Shown here one piece after another: positions 1 through 9,193 of a DNA stretch of 46,409 bases. This stretch comes from Lachnospiraceae bacterium (GTDB lineage: Bacteria; Bacillota; Clostridia; Lachnospirales; Lachnospiraceae), in the NCBI GenBank assembly GCA_024682555.1, contig JAIKZD010000148.1, positions 1 through 46,409 of the forward strand, given 5' to 3'. The notes under the pieces are model-generated. The model was not told the DNA's origin and did no database searches. It saw only the letters and a program-made list of their open reading frames with translations. The position numbers and the translations under genes are program-made. Positions within the stretch are counted from its first letter, which is position 1. Every line of letters starts with the position of its first letter.

Positions 1-2
1 TA

Positions 3-890
3 GATAAGAATCTTAATGCCGATCCGGAAAGGGCTGATGAACTTGAGGCAATATTTAAGGAGGGATCTTTTGAAGGGATCGCAGGCCGTATCTGGCCGAA
101 GCTTGAAAGGATCATCGCTGCCGGAACCGGAGCCTTCAGCATATATACGGATCAGATGAGGCATTACACGGGAGATATCCCTCATATAAATGCTCTTTAT
201 GCTTCTTCCGAAGCACTTATCGGAACGGAAACGGATACGGAGGGACAGTATCAGCTGAGTACCCGCAATGCCTTTGTTGAATTCGTTCCTCTTGGCGCAT
301 CTTTCGACACCGCGCTTCCCGCAGGTGAGACCGAAGAGGGAAGAGAGTATTCGCTGCTTGTTACAAGCTATGCCGGTCTGTACAGATATAAGCTCGATGA
401 TGTGGTTAAGATCCGTGGATTTAAAGATGATCTTCCGGTATTTACCTTCGAAGGAAGGCTGTCCGACCGTATAAACACGGGATACGGCGATGTCACGGAC
501 GGCGAGATCTATCGGGCGCTCTGCGGACTTTCGGAAAAAACAGGGAAAAGACCGGCAGATTATGCATATTTGCTGAATGAGGATGAAAACTCCCTGACGG
601 TCTATGCCGAAACCTCCGGTGAATCAGAGGATAACTATCCTGCAACCCCGGAGGAATCCGGACTTCTTGATGAGATCCTGTCAGATATAAGCGAGGCTTA
701 TGCAAAAGCCAGGGAAAAGGGTACATTAAAGGAACTGACTCTTTCATATGTCGAGCCGGAGTCACAGCTTTTGTACAGGGATATGAGACGTCTGCGCAAG
801 CACTGTTCGCCGGATCAGATAAAACCCGTAAGGAATATCGCCAATCCGGCCGCATCCGGATATATGAAGTTAAAATCGATCAGAGGTTAA
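3..890 (+). CDS. GH3-family acyl-adenylate (amido)synthetase, 5' truncated
   Basis: The reading frame is open to the left edge, so the start lies outside the window; about 295 C-terminal residues are present. The segment WPKLERIIAAGTGAF followed by YTDQMRHYTGDIPHINALYA and SSEALIG matches the GH3 family (plant auxin-responsive GH3 and bacterial relatives), whose members adenylate a carboxylic acid and conjugate it to an amine. Downstream, SYAGLYRYKLDDVVKIRGF and FEGRLSDRINTGYGD fit the adenylate-binding and hinge region before the mobile C-terminal subdomain. It ends 4 bp before the next gene and appears to be an early member of a 12-gene operon. A role in activating an acyl acid for the adjacent acyltransferases is inferred; the substrate cannot be read from sequence. 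An in-frame ATG at 156 is internal to the conserved domain and is not the start. Confidence 0.85.
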   Translation, partial: DKNLNADPERADELEAIFKEGSFEGIAGRIWPKLERIIAAGTGAFSIYTDQMRHYTGDIPHINALYASSEALIGTETDTEGQYQLSTRNAFVEFVPLGASFDTALPAGETEEGREYSLLVTSYAGLYRYKLDDVVKIRGFKDDLPVFTFEGRLSDRINTGYGDVTDGEIYRALCGLSEKTGKRPADYAYLLNEDENSLTVYAETSGESEDNYPATPEESGLLDEILSDISEAYAKAREKGTLKELTLSYVEPESQLLYRDMRRLRKHCSPDQIKPVRNIANPAASGYMKLKSIRG

Positions 891-894
891 CGAG

Positions 895-1791
895 TTGAGA
901 CACGCATATCTTGTAATGGCGCACAATAATAAGGAACTGCTGAAGGTTTTATTCGGGATACTTGATGATGAGGATAATGATATTTATCTTCATATAGATG
1001 CAAAATCCTCCATGGATCCCGAAGGCCTTGATAAAGTTCTGAAATACAGCAGGCTTCATGCCTTTAAAAGATTCAGGATATTATGGGGCGATGCGACACA
1101 GGCTGCCTGCCAGATGTTTCTCTTAAGGAAGGCGGCAGAGGGTTGTTATGACTATTATCATCTGATATCGGGATGCGATCTGCCCTTAATGAGTGCCGGA
1201 GAGCTTAACCGTTTTTTCGAGAAGAATAAGGGAAAACAGTTCATTAATTTTGATTCGGACGGCCCGTCGGAGCATGAAAACTGCAGGTATATCCATCCGA
1301 TGCAGCCCCTCCTTGCAAGGATACCCGATAAAAGATCACCTTTGGCATCCTTTCTGTATCACATAGATGATGTTTTCGTAAACCGTCAGAAGGCAAAGGG
1401 TAAGACAACGGGGCTTTCAAGAGGTGCAAACTGGGCCGATATTACCCATGATCTTGCCGTGGATTTTCTGAGTCATGAGAAGGAGCTCTTAAGAAGGATA
1501 AGGTTTGCTTTTTCCGCGGATGAATGCATTCTGCAGACCTACTGCCGGGATTACGCAAAAGAAAAGTGGGAATTATACGGGACAGATCATGATTATGACG
1601 GATCCAATCTTCGTAAGGTGGACTGGGAAAGAAGCGCGGGCTTCAGCCCTTATGTCTGGCGGATCGGTGATTATGATGATCTTATGAGCTGCGGTCTTTT
1701 GTTTGCAAGGAAATTTGACTGGGATACGGATCATGAGATCATCCTTAAGATAAGAGAGACCCTGCTTAACAGAAACGGGGAACGGAAATGA
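895..1791 (+). CDS. GT14-like (core-2/I-branching type) glycosyltransferase
   Basis: 298 residues from a TTG start at 895, four bases after the preceding stop; GAGGTTAACGAG just upstream supplies a ribosome site. The N-terminus RHAYLVMAHNN, the block YHLISGCDLPLMS, GANWADITHDLAVDFL and ADECILQTYCRD follow the order seen in bacterial members of the core-2/I-branching beta-1,6-N-acetylglucosaminyltransferase family (GT14). No membrane segment or signal peptide is visible, so it should act in the cytoplasm or at the inner membrane face. The family transfers GlcNAc or xylose; the donor here is unknown. Tight packing with acyltransferases suggests that it builds the sugar part of an acylated product. 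Confidence 0.85.
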   Translation: MRHAYLVMAHNNKELLKVLFGILDDEDNDIYLHIDAKSSMDPEGLDKVLKYSRLHAFKRFRILWGDATQAACQMFLLRKAAEGCYDYYHLISGCDLPLMSAGELNRFFEKNKGKQFINFDSDGPSEHENCRYIHPMQPLLARIPDKRSPLASFLYHIDDVFVNRQKAKGKTTGLSRGANWADITHDLAVDFLSHEKELLRRIRFAFSADECILQTYCRDYAKEKWELYGTDHDYDGSNLRKVDWERSAGFSPYVWRIGDYDDLMSCGLLFARKFDWDTDHEIILKIRETLLNRNGERK

Positions 1792-1800
1792 GGAAGAAGC

Positions 1801-3138
1801 ATGGATAAAAACGAAGTTTTCATGAAACTTGGAGCATCAAATAAATATTTTTACTACACCTCTGCCGAGCAGAATACCTTTTCCATCAATTTCGAACTTA
1901 ATCTCAGGGAAGAAATAAATGAAGAAGCCATGAGGGCAGCGGCGGACGAGGCGCTTGCCTGCTATCCGGAGCTTGCCGCGGAGACCGTTATAAAGGACGG
2001 AAGGCTCTGCTGCGTAAGAAACGATAAGGGAGCAGCCTTTCTTTCGCATCCTGATACTCCCGTGGCCCTGGGAAGCGGGATGACGAAAGGGCATCTTTTT
2101 TATTTCGGTGTGGACGGCAATGTCTTAAGCCTTTCTTTTTATCACGGACTGTCGGATTTCAGAGGGATGTTTATCTATCTGATACATGTACTGTATATAT
2201 ACGCAAAAAAGACCGGTCATGGTCTTAACGATGAGGAAGAAGGCTATATAAAGAAGGTAATAAGGAGCGATGTTTCGGTATTTGAAAACGGAGATCAGGA
2301 TGATCTTCTGACTCCTTATGAAAAATACGGAAACATAAATGCGGAGCCTGCTTTTAAATACGAGTCGCCCGCAGCCTTTGTCATTCCCCAAAGTACCGGG
2401 GCAAAGCCCGGAAATTCGCCTAAAATGCACGGATGGGGCCTTAAATGCAGGACATCTGATTTTCTGAATAAAACAAAAGAATACGGGGTTTCGGCGGTTC
2501 CCTACCTGGTGGAGCTTGTGGCGGGAAGCATCAGAAAAACCTTTGATGCGGGGGACAGCCCCGTGGTTTCCATGGTTCCCGTTGACATGAGGCCGCTGTT
2601 TTCTTCGCAGACCCTGCTTAATTTTTCGGACGGTGCCCTGATACCATATTATGCAAAGGATGAGGAGAAGGATCTTAAAGAACGCTGCGAGATCTTTTCA
2701 CGGTATCTGAAAAACCAGCGTGACAGAGCCATATTTGAGATAGCCATAGCAAGAAAGAGTATTGCCGTGGAGGGCTTTGAAACCTGCGGCAGACAGATAA
2801 AGGAAATACTAAAAGACAGTCTGAAACCTCTTCCCAGGGGCATCAAAAGGCCTGCGACCTATGCCCTGACCTATCCCGGAAGAGTCAGCTTTACGCCGGG
2901 ACTTGACAGGATGATAGAGGATTTCAGCCTGCACAGCGGAGTGAAGGCAACAGCCGTGGGAGGATATACCTTCGGGGATACCATGAGACTGGGGATCGTA
3001 TGCAGATTTGATGATCCCGCCTTTTCGGAGGGAATCCTTAAGGCTTTCACACAGGCGGGGATCGAAGCCGAGCTTACCGACAGAGGGTACGTTGAAAGCC
3101 CGGACGTTCTGTCCATAGACAGCCTGAGACAGGTGTGA
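1801..3138 (+). CDS. Condensation-like (HxxxD) acyltransferase 1
   Basis: 445 residues; ATG 1801 is preceded by GAGGAAGAAGC. The YHGLSD motif puts the catalytic-type His at about residue 115 and Asp at 119, as in the CoA-dependent acyltransferase / NRPS condensation / PapA / alcohol-acetyltransferase superfamily; the Gly that usually follows Asp is Phe. The length suits the two-lobed fold of this superfamily. SMVPVDMRPLF and TLLNFSDGAL are shared almost unchanged with the protein at 11162, so the two are paralogues. No carrier protein or other NRPS domain is attached. It probably transfers an acyl group to a hydroxyl or amine of the operon's product. Exact donor (CoA, carrier protein or adenylate) and acceptor are unknown. 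Confidence 0.75.
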   Translation: MDKNEVFMKLGASNKYFYYTSAEQNTFSINFELNLREEINEEAMRAAADEALACYPELAAETVIKDGRLCCVRNDKGAAFLSHPDTPVALGSGMTKGHLFYFGVDGNVLSLSFYHGLSDFRGMFIYLIHVLYIYAKKTGHGLNDEEEGYIKKVIRSDVSVFENGDQDDLLTPYEKYGNINAEPAFKYESPAAFVIPQSTGAKPGNSPKMHGWGLKCRTSDFLNKTKEYGVSAVPYLVELVAGSIRKTFDAGDSPVVSMVPVDMRPLFSSQTLLNFSDGALIPYYAKDEEKDLKERCEIFSRYLKNQRDRAIFEIAIARKSIAVEGFETCGRQIKEILKDSLKPLPRGIKRPATYALTYPGRVSFTPGLDRMIEDFSLHSGVKATAVGGYTFGDTMRLGIVCRFDDPAFSEGILKAFTQAGIEAELTDRGYVESPDVLSIDSLRQV

Positions 3139-3173
3139 ACGGTTTTGCATTAATGATACGCAGGAGGAAATAA

Positions 3174-4460
3174 ATGGAGTTTTTATCAGTAGAGCAGATG
3201 AGATTTTTCATAGACAATCCGGAGGCTTCCCAGGTGGTGATATCGGAGTTTGCCCTGGACTTTGAGCCAGATCCGGAAACCGTAAAAAAGGCTGTTTCCG
3301 ATGCTCTCCGTTTTTTCCCGAGACTTGGGGGCAGGGCTTATATAAGTGATGACGGAAAAAATGTGCTGCTTAAGGAAAATAACGGGCCTGTTCCCGTTTT
3401 TTCCGGTGACGGGCCAAAAGCACTGGGAACAGAGGAGACAAATGATTATCTGTTTCGTATAAATCTTCATAAGAATGTGATGACCCTGACGGCTTTTCAT
3501 GCCCTCGGTGACGGCATCCTTTTCAGGGAATTTCTTATCCACGTTCTGTATTTCTGTCTGAAATATAAAGGAGAGGATCCTGACGGTGAAGGGATTATCC
3601 GTACCGATGAGGATATGGACCCTTCGGCCGTATTTGAAAACCTAACCGGCAGGCTTAAGGATATTGAGAGCAGACCCGGAAATTATTCGGTAAATGACAG
3701 GGAGAGGATCTTTTTGGATCAGGATGACGGTGAGTTATACGGGCAGGGCAGGTATTACAGCATATGTTTAAACTGGGATCCGGAAGAGTTTCATAAGCTG
3801 ACAAAAAGCCTAAGCACCACACCCCTTGTTTTTCTCCATGTGATAATTTCGGAATGCTTCAGGGAGCTTAAAGACGTGGGGGATAAGATAATAGAGTCGG
3901 GCTTTGCCATGGATCTTCACGGGAAGTTTGGCAGTGTTTCCCAGTATGAATACGGCTCCATTTCTTCACTTCATTACTATCCGGAGTATGACGGCCTTTC
4001 CTTTGAGGACAGGCTTAAAAAAGCGGAGGAGGAGCTTTCCGGGGTCATGGATCTTTCCGTTGTAAAACACGATATAGAAATAATGGAGGAAGCAGCCGCA
4101 GAGCTTAAAAAGTATTTTGATCTCAGAAATCCGGAGATCATGCGTGCATTCACAAAAAAGCGCGGAAGAACGGGATCGACCTGCTTTATTTCCAATCTCG
4201 GAAAACTTACCCTTCCCAAGGACCTGGGAAGGCATGTGCTCTTTACGGAGACCTTCGGTTCTCCTACGGGATATGAGGGGAATTATTATCTTAACACATT
4301 TAAGGACAGAAGCTGCCTTAGATATACAGGGAATTCCACGGATCATTCAATGATGGAGCTTTTAGCGGAAAAGCTTGAGGAACGGGGGATCTCCTGCACC
4401 ATGGATGTTGACGGCATATGCGTAAACGATCATCTGGGCAGCCTAAGAACAGACGGTTAA
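3174..4460 (+). CDS. Condensation-like (HxxxD) acyltransferase 2
   Basis: 428 residues, with CAGGAGGAAATAA before ATG 3174. TAFHALGDGILFREF contains the full HxxxDG signature (His about 109, Asp about 113) of the condensation/CoA-dependent acyltransferase superfamily. It is clearly more distant from the proteins at 1801 and 11162 than those are from each other: the SMVPVDMRPLF-type segment is replaced by ESGFAMDLHGKFGS. CFISNLGKLTLP in the C-terminal half is typical of PapA or alcohol-acetyltransferase relatives. It lies 35 bp after its paralogue on the same strand. A distinct acceptor position or acyl chain from the other two enzymes is a reasonable inference, not shown by sequence. Confidence 0.75.
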   Translation: MEFLSVEQMRFFIDNPEASQVVISEFALDFEPDPETVKKAVSDALRFFPRLGGRAYISDDGKNVLLKENNGPVPVFSGDGPKALGTEETNDYLFRINLHKNVMTLTAFHALGDGILFREFLIHVLYFCLKYKGEDPDGEGIIRTDEDMDPSAVFENLTGRLKDIESRPGNYSVNDRERIFLDQDDGELYGQGRYYSICLNWDPEEFHKLTKSLSTTPLVFLHVIISECFRELKDVGDKIIESGFAMDLHGKFGSVSQYEYGSISSLHYYPEYDGLSFEDRLKKAEEELSGVMDLSVVKHDIEIMEEAAAELKKYFDLRNPEIMRAFTKKRGRTGSTCFISNLGKLTLPKDLGRHVLFTETFGSPTGYEGNYYLNTFKDRSCLRYTGNSTDHSMMELLAEKLEERGISCTMDVDGICVNDHLGSLRTDG

Positions 4461-4500
4461 GAAGGGAAAAAATATCCGGCGGATATCAGGGAGAAATAAA

Positions 4501-5571
4501 ATGAAGAGAGAAAACAATCTCGATCTTATGAGAGTGATGGCAGCAGTGGCTGTGGCTTTTTTTCACTCCGCAAGCAATCTTACCTTCAAAATGGCGTCAT
4601 CGGAATCACCCGCTGCGGGAGATCTGGTTACCGTAATGACTTTGACCTTTTTGGTCAAAGTTGCCGTAGACCTGTTCATAATGGTTTCCGGGGCCTTTAT
4701 TCTTGCTTCCCCGGGAGTATATGATCTGAAGAGTCATGCACAGAAAACCTGGAAAAGGCTGGGTATACCCACGGCCATTTTCACGGTGATATATCTTTTA
4801 CAGAATTATCTTGTATGGCTTCGGGGAATAAAAGAAGGGGTGGAGAGATTTCAGACTACCCCGAAGGAGATGGCGCTTAAGCTCTTAGGTTATCTTTTAA
4901 AGGGAGAGACGGCCTCGCATCTGTGGTATCTCTATCTTCTGATAGCACTGTATCTGATGGCCCCCCTGATCAAAAAGCTTTTGGAACTGACGGAGGGAAA
5001 GCATCTTACCTTAGCCGTGATCCTTATACTCTGGGGCTGGGTAAGCCATATGACAGGCGGCAATTACCTTAACTGGGATCTGGGCTTTGCCGCGGAAAAT
5101 TCGGGATTCTTTGTTCTCGGATATGCACTTCATGAAAAGTATAAGGGGAAAAAGGAACATGCCCTGCGCAGATTCCTTCTTGCCGCTCTGGTACTGCTCA
5201 TACATTTTGCGGGAATGGCCGCATTTAAGGGAAATACTTATCTGTCCGCGGTCTTTGCGCCCGAAACCCTTAACGGCCTCACCGCCCTTGAAGCATCTCT
5301 TGTCTTTACCGGTTTCATGGCTGTTGAGCCGAAAAAAGACTGGGGAAGGCTTTCCTCCTATACCTACGGGGTATACCTGATCCATCCGCTCATTGGAACG
5401 CTGATAGCGGCGGTATGGGCTCCCGTATGCGGGATATCGTTTTTTGACACAGCTTCTGCACCGGCTTCGGCCCTGTTAAACGGAGCTGCGGTGACCGTCA
5501 TAAGTTTTGTACTGGTGCACCTGTGGAAGAGCATCAGGGACAGAAAGACAGAGAAAGTACAGGACGGATAA
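4501..5571 (+). CDS. Acyltransferase-3 family membrane O-acyltransferase
   Basis: 356 residues, about ten hydrophobic segments. The N-terminal segment NLDLMRVMAAVAVAFFH, with Arg11 and His22, is the hallmark of the OafA/acyltransferase-3 family (PF01757), which O-acetylates or O-acylates surface saccharides and lipids from the cytoplasmic membrane. SHLWYLYLLIALYLMAPLI and YTYGVYLIHPLIG are further typical blocks. GGAGAAATAA precedes ATG 4501. The stop codon lies within the first unit of a 16-bp tandem repeat. In this operon it would modify a saccharide or lipid-linked intermediate during or before export. Confidence 0.88.
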   Translation: MKRENNLDLMRVMAAVAVAFFHSASNLTFKMASSESPAAGDLVTVMTLTFLVKVAVDLFIMVSGAFILASPGVYDLKSHAQKTWKRLGIPTAIFTVIYLLQNYLVWLRGIKEGVERFQTTPKEMALKLLGYLLKGETASHLWYLYLLIALYLMAPLIKKLLELTEGKHLTLAVILILWGWVSHMTGGNYLNWDLGFAAENSGFFVLGYALHEKYKGKKEHALRRFLLAALVLLIHFAGMAAFKGNTYLSAVFAPETLNGLTALEASLVFTGFMAVEPKKDWGRLSSYTYGVYLIHPLIGTLIAAVWAPVCGISFFDTASAPASALLNGAAVTVISFVLVHLWKSIRDRKTEKVQDG

Positions 5572-5646
5572 AGGACAGAACAGATAAAGGACAGAACAGA
5601 TAAAGAACGGAACAAATAAAGAACGGAACAAATAAAGAACAGAAAG
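5567..5646 (+). repeat. Five tandem 16-bp repeats spanning a stop codon
   Basis: Units begin at 5567, 5583, 5599, 5615 and 5631, with consensus GATAAAGRACRGAACA. The first unit includes the TAA stop of the upstream gene, and the run ends at the ribosome site AGAAAGG of the next gene. Each unit carries a TAA. This is the longest gap (84 bp) inside the operon. No hairpin is apparent. It may be slippage-prone spacer DNA or tune translation of the downstream ligase. Confidence 0.9.
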
Positions 5647-5655
5647 GATAAAAAC

Positions 5656-7671
5656 ATGACAGAAGGAAGACCGTTTTCATTTTACGAAGCGATTGCAGAG
5701 ATGGCAGGCATCTATCCGGATAAGAGCGCGATAGCCGATAAAAATGCGGAATATACCTACAGCGGGCTTTTAAATGCCATAGACAATTATTCCGATAAGC
5801 TTGCTGAAATGGGGATCACAAAGGGTTCCCATGTGGCTCTCTGGTCCGTAAACTCCACCGGGTGGATAATAAGCTACCTGTCCATATTAAAACTCGGCGG
5901 TGTGGCCATACTGTGCAATTACAGTCTGACCGCGGATGAGCTCAGACCTCTTATGAAAAAATGCGATACGGAGTTTATCGCTTTCGGAAGCACCAAAGAG
6001 ACAGACGCCGACCCCGACGCTGCTTTTTCTATCGGGGAGAGCATAGGAGTGGATGCGTCACGCATATTCCGCTTTGAGGATGAGGATTTCGGCGCACTTG
6101 CCGGGACTCCCGTAGAAAAACGGGAGATCATTCCGCTTACAAAGGAGCAGAGCATGAAGGATCCCGCCTTTGTGATCTTTACGACGGGAACCACCTCCGA
6201 ACCCAAGGCTGTGGTGTTGCCCCAGTACGGACTTCTTGAGTCCAATTATCTGATGACGGGCATCATGAAGGAGATGGAAAAAAAGATCTCATGCATAGCC
6301 GTTCCCCTGTATCATGTAATGGCGCTGTTAACCTGTTTCAACTATCTGGTAAACGGCGGAAAGGTGGTCCTGCTTGACCGTTTTTCCGTTGATTCGATCC
6401 TTGAACTGGGGCAGAAATATGAGATCACATCCCTTACCACGGTGGGTACGGTACATTTAAAGCTCATAGAGGATGAAAGGTTCAGGGAGACCCTTGCCAA
6501 AACCGTTACCAATGTGGCAAGCGGAGGAGGAGCCCTGACGGAAGCCCAGTTTTTAAAGATCGAGACCGCTTATGATAATGCCAGACTCTTAAACGGCTAC
6601 GGACAGACAGAGACCAGCGGGATCATTGCCATCGCGCACCCCGAGGATTCCGTTGAGATAAGGACTACGACGGTGGGTGCGATCTACCCGGGAAAAGATA
6701 TAAGGATCAAGGATCCTTCCAAAGGCTATCTGGAAACCGGTGAGATCGGAGAGGTGGTTGCCTGCAACAGGTCAATGATGATGCTCGGTTATTACGGACT
6801 TCCCGAGGATGAGCAACCCTTTGACGAAGACGGCGATCTTCATACCGGGGATCTCGGTTTCGTCGACGAGAACGGATATCTTCATCTTGCGGGCCGGATC
6901 AAGGACATAATAATAAAGGGCGGTGAGAATATCTCCCCCTTTGAGATAGAAAGAGCCATCACAGAGGCAGAGGGTATCAGGGATGCAAAGGTTATCGGAA
7001 TGCCCGATCCCATATACGGCGAGAATATCGAGGCCGCTGTCACCATGGCTTCGGGGGCGGTTTTTGATGAGGCGGCCATAAAGAAGAGTCTGAAAAAATC
7101 TCTCGGGGCCTTTAAGATCCCTGCCCACATCCTGTTGTTTGATGATTTTCCGCTTAATGCAAACAACAAGATCGATCAGAGAACCTTAAAGCTTGATATG
7201 GCAAAAAGGCTGAGAGAGATAAAGGTGGATGAGGCTCTTACAAAGGGTATCCTGCTGTTTGAGACCGTGCTTAAGAATGCGGATTTCATGATCACCCCTG
7301 TTTCGGATATGTTAAAGGTGGCGGCGAAAACCCTGGGATTTTCGCAGAAGCGCGCCGAAAACATCTGTCTCTCCTGCGAGGAAATGCTTACGGAGCGTAT
7401 AGTGAACGCTTACGTGGATGTGGGTGACGTTACCTTAAGTGTTGTCCTTATGCCGGAATTCATGAGGGTACGCTTCGGGGACAGCGGCATGGAATACGAC
7501 ATACACAAGGACGAGAGCACAAATATAAGCGCCCGTCTGATCTTAAAGTATGTTGACGGTTTCACCACACTCTATCCCGAACAGAACAAGAGGATCTACT
7601 GCATGGATTTCCTCTACGATAAAGACTTTGATGTCAGGGAATTTCTTATCGAGCATACAACCAAACAATGA
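5656..7671 (+). CDS. AMP-dependent acyl ligase with C-terminal RsbW-like domain
   Basis: 671 residues; AGAAAGGATAAAAAC precedes ATG 5656. The ANL-superfamily core (about 1-515) has the A3 loop TTGTTSEPK (residues 175-183), NGYGQTETSG (about 313), LHTGDLG with GRIKDIIIKGGENISP, and a C-terminal NANNKIDQ with the conserved Lys near 505, so it should adenylate an acid and pass it to CoA or a carrier. Residues about 525-671 are extra. LSCEEMLTERIVNAY, then VRFGDSGMEYDI, then ARLILKYVDG, run in the order of the N-box, D-x-G box and final helix of RsbW-like anti-sigma HATPase domains, but the N-box Asn appears replaced by Glu, so kinase activity is doubtful. Such a fusion is unusual. Substrate unknown; its products likely feed the HxxxD acyltransferases. 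Confidence 0.85.
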   Translation: MTEGRPFSFYEAIAEMAGIYPDKSAIADKNAEYTYSGLLNAIDNYSDKLAEMGITKGSHVALWSVNSTGWIISYLSILKLGGVAILCNYSLTADELRPLMKKCDTEFIAFGSTKETDADPDAAFSIGESIGVDASRIFRFEDEDFGALAGTPVEKREIIPLTKEQSMKDPAFVIFTTGTTSEPKAVVLPQYGLLESNYLMTGIMKEMEKKISCIAVPLYHVMALLTCFNYLVNGGKVVLLDRFSVDSILELGQKYEITSLTTVGTVHLKLIEDERFRETLAKTVTNVASGGGALTEAQFLKIETAYDNARLLNGYGQTETSGIIAIAHPEDSVEIRTTTVGAIYPGKDIRIKDPSKGYLETGEIGEVVACNRSMMMLGYYGLPEDEQPFDEDGDLHTGDLGFVDENGYLHLAGRIKDIIIKGGENISPFEIERAITEAEGIRDAKVIGMPDPIYGENIEAAVTMASGAVFDEAAIKKSLKKSLGAFKIPAHILLFDDFPLNANNKIDQRTLKLDMAKRLREIKVDEALTKGILLFETVLKNADFMITPVSDMLKVAAKTLGFSQKRAENICLSCEEMLTERIVNAYVDVGDVTLSVVLMPEFMRVRFGDSGMEYDIHKDESTNISARLILKYVDGFTTLYPEQNKRIYCMDFLYDKDFDVREFLIEHTTKQ

Positions 7672-7690
7672 TTATTAAAAGGAGAAGCCT

Positions 7691-9193
7691 ATGAATGTAA
7701 AATTAACCGGGAGCTTTGAAACAAAACGCGGAATGGTCAGAGGGTACTGTCAGGACGAGGAAGTTCTGGTTTTCAAGGGAATTCCCTATGCCGCTCCGCC
7801 CGTTGGGGACTTAAGATGGAAGGAGGCTGTCCCTCATCCGGAATGGGACGGGGTGCTTGACTGCGTGGAATTCGGTAACAGTGCGCCGCAGAATCCAATG
7901 GATGAAGTGTCGCAGCTTGTATGGACCGAGGAATTCCAGATACAGAACAGGAATTTTTCCGAGGATTGTCTGACCCTTAATCTGTGGACGAAAAAGGACG
8001 GAAAGGATATGCCCGTGGTGGTATATTTTTACGGCGGCGGTTATGTTTCCGGCGGATCATCCTGCCCTATCTATGACGGGACCGAGCTTGTAAAGAACGG
8101 GATCATTTACGTGACCTTTAACCACAGGGAAGGAACTCTTGCACTGCTTGCCGCCGAGGGTCTTGCAGAGGAATCGGAGAGCGGAAAATCCGGAAATTAC
8201 ATGCTGTCCGATGATATCCTTGCCTTAAAGTGGGTTAAGGAAAACATCAGAGCCTTCGGAGGAGATCCCGAAAATGTTACGATCTGGGGACAGAGCTCCG
8301 GTGCGGGACAGGTAAATGCACTGTCTGTTTCTCCCATGGCAAAGGGTCTCTTTAAGCAGGTCATCTCCATGGGATATAACAATTATGAGGATTACATATT
8401 CGGAAAATGCTGGCTTGACTATTCAAAAGCCTGTGAACAGGGTCAGGGGATATTAGACTCCCTTGGCTGCGATGTAGAAGAGGCAAGAAAAAAAGATTTC
8501 GGCGAGTTTTTAAAGCTTCCGCAGATGGGTGTCATCCAGATAGACGGAAGGTATATTCCGGGGGATTTCAAGAGTTCCATAAAGGACGGCCGGATGGACG
8601 GGATCCCGTTTATGATGGGAGCGGTTCCGGGAGATACGGTGGTTGCCGTTTTCGTAAGATCCTATTCGGGAAGTGAGGACAAGGCGGAGTTTAAGGCTCA
8701 CGCGGCAAAGTTCTTCGGAGAGGAAAATGCGGAAAAGATCTTTAAGGCATATGATCTGGAAAACAGAACCGTGAAGGAGGCAATGGGGAAACTGAAGGAA
8801 GATCTTCTTCTTGCCACCATGCTTTCCTTTGCCGAGGGCAGAAAGGAAAGGGGCGATGCGGATAAGACCTTTGTTTATTATTTCGTACATCCCATGCCCG
8901 GCCCGATGATGCAGAGGTTCGGCGCTTTCCATTCCTGTGAGGTACCCTATTTCCTCAATTACTTCTCACCCCTCAGGGATGAGTACTGGAAGGAGGAGGA
9001 TTTTGCTCTGGGAAGAACAGCCTCCGCGGAGCTCATAAGCTTTATCAAGACCGGAAAACCGAAGGATGCCGGATTTACAAACAGTGACGGCTCCAATTAT
9101 TTCCGTATCGATGCCGGTGAAATGGAAAATATGGTCATGGATGAAAAGATAAGGGATCTGTGGCTTGGAATATTTAAAGGAGGTATGAGATGA
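7691..9193 (+). CDS. Type-B carboxylesterase
   Basis: 500 residues; AAAAGGAGAAGCCT precedes ATG 7691. The N-terminus FKGIPYAAPPVGDLRW, oxyanion motif YGGGYVSG (about 114-121), GQSSGAG with nucleophile Ser202, and FHSCEVPYFLNYF with His414 place it in the carboxylesterase/para-nitrobenzyl esterase family of alpha/beta hydrolases. The nucleophile elbow reads GQSSG rather than the usual GESAG. No signal peptide is visible, so it is cytoplasmic. Its stop overlaps the next start by 4 bp (ATGA). In the operon it could trim or transfer acyl groups, or edit misacylated intermediates; the substrate is not deducible. Confidence 0.9.
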   Translation: MNVKLTGSFETKRGMVRGYCQDEEVLVFKGIPYAAPPVGDLRWKEAVPHPEWDGVLDCVEFGNSAPQNPMDEVSQLVWTEEFQIQNRNFSEDCLTLNLWTKKDGKDMPVVVYFYGGGYVSGGSSCPIYDGTELVKNGIIYVTFNHREGTLALLAAEGLAEESESGKSGNYMLSDDILALKWVKENIRAFGGDPENVTIWGQSSGAGQVNALSVSPMAKGLFKQVISMGYNNYEDYIFGKCWLDYSKACEQGQGILDSLGCDVEEARKKDFGEFLKLPQMGVIQIDGRYIPGDFKSSIKDGRMDGIPFMMGAVPGDTVVAVFVRSYSGSEDKAEFKAHAAKFFGEENAEKIFKAYDLENRTVKEAMGKLKEDLLLATMLSFAEGRKERGDADKTFVYYFVHPMPGPMMQRFGAFHSCEVPYFLNYFSPLRDEYWKEEDFALGRTASAELISFIKTGKPKDAGFTNSDGSNYFRIDAGEMENMVMDEKIRDLWLGIFKGGMR

